Source of the DNA: Promethearchaeota archaeon
Lineage (GTDB): Archaea; Asgardarchaeota; Lokiarchaeia; Sigynarchaeales; SOKP01
DNA length: 7,152 nucleotides
Assembly (NCBI GenBank): GCA_019894735.1
Contig: JAGXOB010000115.1
Coordinates: forward strand, 1-7,152
Direction of reading: 5' to 3'
This document shows positions 5,804-7,152 of this stretch, one piece after another. Under the pieces are notes generated by a model. It worked only from the letters and a program-made list of their open reading frames with translations, did not search any database and was not told the DNA's origin. The position numbers were made by a program, and so were the translations under genes. Within the stretch, counting starts at the first letter, position 1. Each line of letters starts with the position of its first letter.

Positions 5804-6373
5804 ATGGATAAACAAAATAATTGTAAACTTGATATTAAATCGAAAATACGTCGTATACCTGAATTTAAAGGAGTAGTTTTTTGGGATATAACTCCTCTAT
5901 TAAAGGATAAAATCTGTTTCAAGGAATGCATTCGACTTTTAGCTGATCATTATAGAAAAACTCCTATTGATGTTGTGGTTTCAAATGAAGCTAGAGGTTT
6001 TATTGTTGGGTCTGCATTAGCTTATGAGCTTGGAGTCGGTTTTGTTCCAATACGAAAAAAAGGAAAGCTTCCATATACTTGTATAGATCTTACTTATAAA
6101 AAGGAATATGAATGTGATTGCATTGAAATCCACGAAGATGCAATCGAGCAAAATCAGAAAGTATTATTAATTGATGATTTATTGGCAACTGGTGGTACAA
6201 TAAAAGCAAATATCCAATTGGTTGAAAAGCTAGGTGGAGAAATAGCTGGAATAGGATTTCTGATTGAATTAGATTATCTTAATGGTCGACAAGCTATCGG
6301 CGACGATTATGATATTTACTCACTTACTCATTATGAAAACACTAAACCAATCAATGAAACTTCCTATACATAG
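5804..6373 (+). CDS. apt: Adenine phosphoribosyltransferase
   Basis: This 189-residue type I phosphoribosyltransferase converts adenine and PRPP to AMP and pyrophosphate. It shows the APRT-type motif GVVFWDITPLL (23-33; usually F-R-D-I-T-P-L), NEARGF (61-66), the flexible RKKGKLP (84-90), an EYECDCIEIH strand (101-110) that matches the EYG...EIH region of the family, and the PRPP-binding VLLIDDLLATGGT (120-132). The length and motif order are those of the bacterial/eukaryotic APRT branch, with an extra C-terminal tail of about 15 residues. It begins 14 bases after the mtnP stop. Its likely ribosome binding site GAGGT (5788-5792) overlaps that stop, so the two genes form an operon. The pairing fits directly: MtnP makes adenine and Apt reuses it. 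Trp27 in place of the common Arg is a small oddity. Confidence 0.92.
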   Translation: MDKQNNCKLDIKSKIRRIPEFKGVVFWDITPLLKDKICFKECIRLLADHYRKTPIDVVVSNEARGFIVGSALAYELGVGFVPIRKKGKLPYTCIDLTYKKEYECDCIEIHEDAIEQNQKVLLIDDLLATGGTIKANIQLVEKLGGEIAGIGFLIELDYLNGRQAIGDDYDIYSLTHYENTKPINETSYT

Positions 6374-6395
6374 ACTCAATTAAAAATAACTCATA

Positions 6396-6418
6396 TTCTC
6401 CATTTTCTTTCTCTTTTA
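6396..6418 (+). terminator. T-rich terminator after mtnP-apt
   Basis: A pyrimidine-rich stretch with several short T runs starts about 23 bases after the apt stop, as expected of archaeal oligo-T termination. No hairpin is needed or seen. Confidence 0.4.
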
Positions 6419-6472
6419 ATATTAACTGATTTCTGCAAAAAATGCTGTGCAATGTATCGTATTTTTAAGCGC

Positions 6473-6484
6473 TTTAATATAAAA
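6473..6484 (+). promoter_or_regulatory. TATA-like box ahead of the 113-residue protein gene
   Basis: TTTAATATAAAA would start transcription near 6505, exactly at the first C6 tract, giving a leader of about 84 bases. A second candidate is the palindrome at 6552-6561, centred about 33 bases before the TTG start. I cannot decide between them. Confidence 0.35.
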
Positions 6485-6505
6485 TTACACATTATTCTAA
6501 AAAAA

Positions 6506-6554
6506 CCCCCCGAGATAGCGTTCTTTAGACTGCTAAAGCTTTTCTCCCCCCAAG
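6506..6554. repeat. Two CCCCCCRAG repeats exactly 40 bp apart
   Basis: CCCCCCGAG at 6506-6514 and CCCCCCAAG at 6546-6554 are the only C6 tracts I see in this very AT-rich window. Their spacing of 40 bp is about four helical turns, so they would face the same side of the DNA. Between them is a 6-bp inverted repeat CTTTAG/CTAAAG (6523-6528, 6533-6538) with loop ACTG. They could be operator sites or part of an RNA leader fold. Confidence 0.6.
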
Positions 6555-6565
6555 TATACTTAGGG
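6548..6565. repeat. Palindrome AAGTATACTT with CCC/GGG arms
   Basis: AAGTATACTT (6552-6561) is a perfect 10-base palindrome. It is extended by the preceding C tract and a GGG (6563-6565) with one A bulge. It overlaps the second C6 repeat and lies 24-41 bases before the TTG start at 6589, suiting either a regulator site or a short RNA hairpin. Confidence 0.5.
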
Positions 6566-6588
6566 TTATTATTCGGTGTTGGTTTGAG

Positions 6589-6930
6589 TTGAATGTAAAA
6601 GAAGCTAAGGCTATGAAAAAGACTCTAAAAGAGTTGAAAGAATGTTACGTCGATTTTGGAAATTCAATGAAAGATACTGCCAACGCTGTGGGATCAACAA
6701 AAAAACTTTGGCGTGAAGGCAACAAGTCACGATTAATAAAACTTGGTTTAACTCTTGTTTGTTTTCCAGAACCTACTCCCATAAGTGAGAGTATAGGTGC
6801 TTGTTTTATAGCAGCTGGTTTAGTTCAGAAAGGAATCCAGAGCAAAGCTATTTATCTTGAGGATATAACAAAAGCTTTTAAAACTACTTTAAAAGATGTG
6901 TTAGAAACACAAAATTCTATACGCGTTTAA
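6589..6930 (+). CDS. Unrecognised 113-residue protein with hydrophobic hairpin
   Basis: I do not assign a named family. An N-terminal charged helix (about 3-33, Lys/Glu-rich, possible short coiled coil) is followed by KKLWREGNKSRLIKLGLT, then two hydrophobic stretches (about 49-59 and 66-80) split by a Pro-rich turn PEPTP (60-64). A second charged helix (about 85-108) follows. This pattern suggests a protein that associates with the membrane through a short hairpin with both ends in the cytoplasm; the spans are short for a full crossing. There is no signal peptide. The start may be TTG at 6589, with GGTG (6575-6578) 10 bases upstream, or ATG at 6613 without a clear ribosome binding site. It is a single gene with an unusual C6-repeat leader before it and a T6 tract after it. 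A real gene is likely; the function is unknown. Confidence 0.75.
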   Translation: MNVKEAKAMKKTLKELKECYVDFGNSMKDTANAVGSTKKLWREGNKSRLIKLGLTLVCFPEPTPISESIGACFIAAGLVQKGIQSKAIYLEDITKAFKTTLKDVLETQNSIRV

Positions 6931-6940
6931 TAATTGTAAC

Positions 6941-6954
6941 TATTTTTTCATTTT
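6941..6954 (+). terminator. Oligo-T terminator after the 113-residue protein gene
   Basis: A T6 run (6943-6948) and a T4 run lie 13-24 bases after the stop at 6930, fitting archaeal termination. The palindrome TTTTATAAAA follows at 6951-6960. Confidence 0.45.
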
Positions 6955-7032
6955 ATAAAAGTTAGTGTTAATTCAGGATTTACATTTTTGATTTCATATT
7001 GCTGTTTTAAGATAATTTATGATTTTTATATC

Positions 7033-7152
7033 TCAAATAGAATTTTTAACCAACTCAAAACATTTTGATAGTGCAATAGTGATTTTTCCATCATAGTTAA
7101 ATAACAAGAACATAGACTGAGTCTTTATAGAGTCTAAATTGGAGAGAAATGT
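7033..7152 (-). CDS. Possible C-terminal end of a minus-strand gene running off the window
   Basis: From the right edge a minus-strand frame stays open for 39 codons to a TGA at 7033-7035. It has an internal ATG at codon 14, followed by MFLLFNYDGKITIALSKCFE and a short tail. The composition is protein-like, but the fragment is too short to assign and could be chance. A plus-strand promoter and ATG proposed at 7113-7151 competes with this reading. Confidence 0.3.
   Translation of the reverse strand, partial: TFLSNLDSIKTQSMFLLFNYDGKITIALSKCFELVKNSI
7113..7151 (+). promoter_or_regulatory. Possible promoter and start codon of a gene beyond the window
   Basis: TTTATAG (7124-7130) is a TATA-like box centred about 22-26 bases before an ATG at 7149-7151, and GGAG (7141-7144) precedes that ATG. 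The box is flanked by direct repeats GAGTCT (7119-7124 and 7130-7135) and sits inside the inverted pair TAGACT (7113-7118) and AGTCTA (7131-7136). Such symmetry around a TATA box could be an operator. Only the first codon is inside the window. Confidence 0.3.

Noticed and set aside
5686..5931. 81-codon minus-strand frame across the mtnP-apt junction
   Set aside because: It is antisense to two well-supported enzymes and shows no family features.
1..7152. CRISPR array, insertion sequence, toxin-antitoxin or defence island
   Set aside because: No regularly spaced repeats, transposase, nuclease-helicase sets or toxin-like pairs are visible; the DUF123 protein alone is not evidence of defence.

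Overview
The window is AT-rich and looks archaeal. The clearest marker is a 64-residue ribosomal protein L38e gene (1329-1523), a protein shared by eukaryotes and TACK/Asgard-type archaea and absent from bacteria. Supporting signs are an archaeal/eukaryotic-type methylthioadenosine phosphorylase with a C-terminal CXC motif, a DUF123 GIY-YIG protein, a tRNA-Gly with an encoded CCA end, GGTGA-type ribosome binding sites, and TATA-like boxes about 25 bases before predicted transcript starts. A TACK archaeon, possibly Bathyarchaeia-like, is my best guess; the lineage is inference.

Left part (1-1650): four small genes in alternating orientation. They are a CxxC-x17-CxxC zinc-ribbon protein (minus, 62-307), an unrecognised 67-residue protein with a very strong ribosome binding site and a GTG start (plus, 629-832), an unrecognised 68-residue protein with a TTG start (minus, 956-1162), and L38e (plus, 1329-1523). 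A 9-bp perfect inverted repeat lies in the gap between the second and third genes.

Middle (1651-4764): a run of minus-strand features with gaps of about 33-36 bases. In transcription order they are a large DUF255 thioredoxin-like/six-hairpin protein with a CHWC active site, a nucleoside 2-deoxyribosyltransferase-like protein, a DUF123 GIY-YIG protein, and tRNA-Gly(GCC). They may share a transcript, although a TATA-like box lies just before the tRNA.

Right part (4765-7152): a divergent promoter region leads into a two-gene plus-strand operon. mtnP (methylthioadenosine phosphorylase, probably leaderless) is followed 14 bases later by apt (adenine phosphoribosyltransferase). Together they release adenine from methylthioadenosine and return it to AMP. 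Next is a 215-base gap with two C6 tracts in a 9-base near-direct repeat exactly 40 bp apart, plus small palindromes, ahead of an unrecognised 113-residue protein with a hydrophobic hairpin. The right edge holds either the tail of a minus-strand gene or the promoter and first codon of a plus-strand gene. I saw no CRISPR array, insertion sequence, phage gene or defence system. The most unexplained signals are the C6-repeat leader before 6589 and the small orphan proteins.
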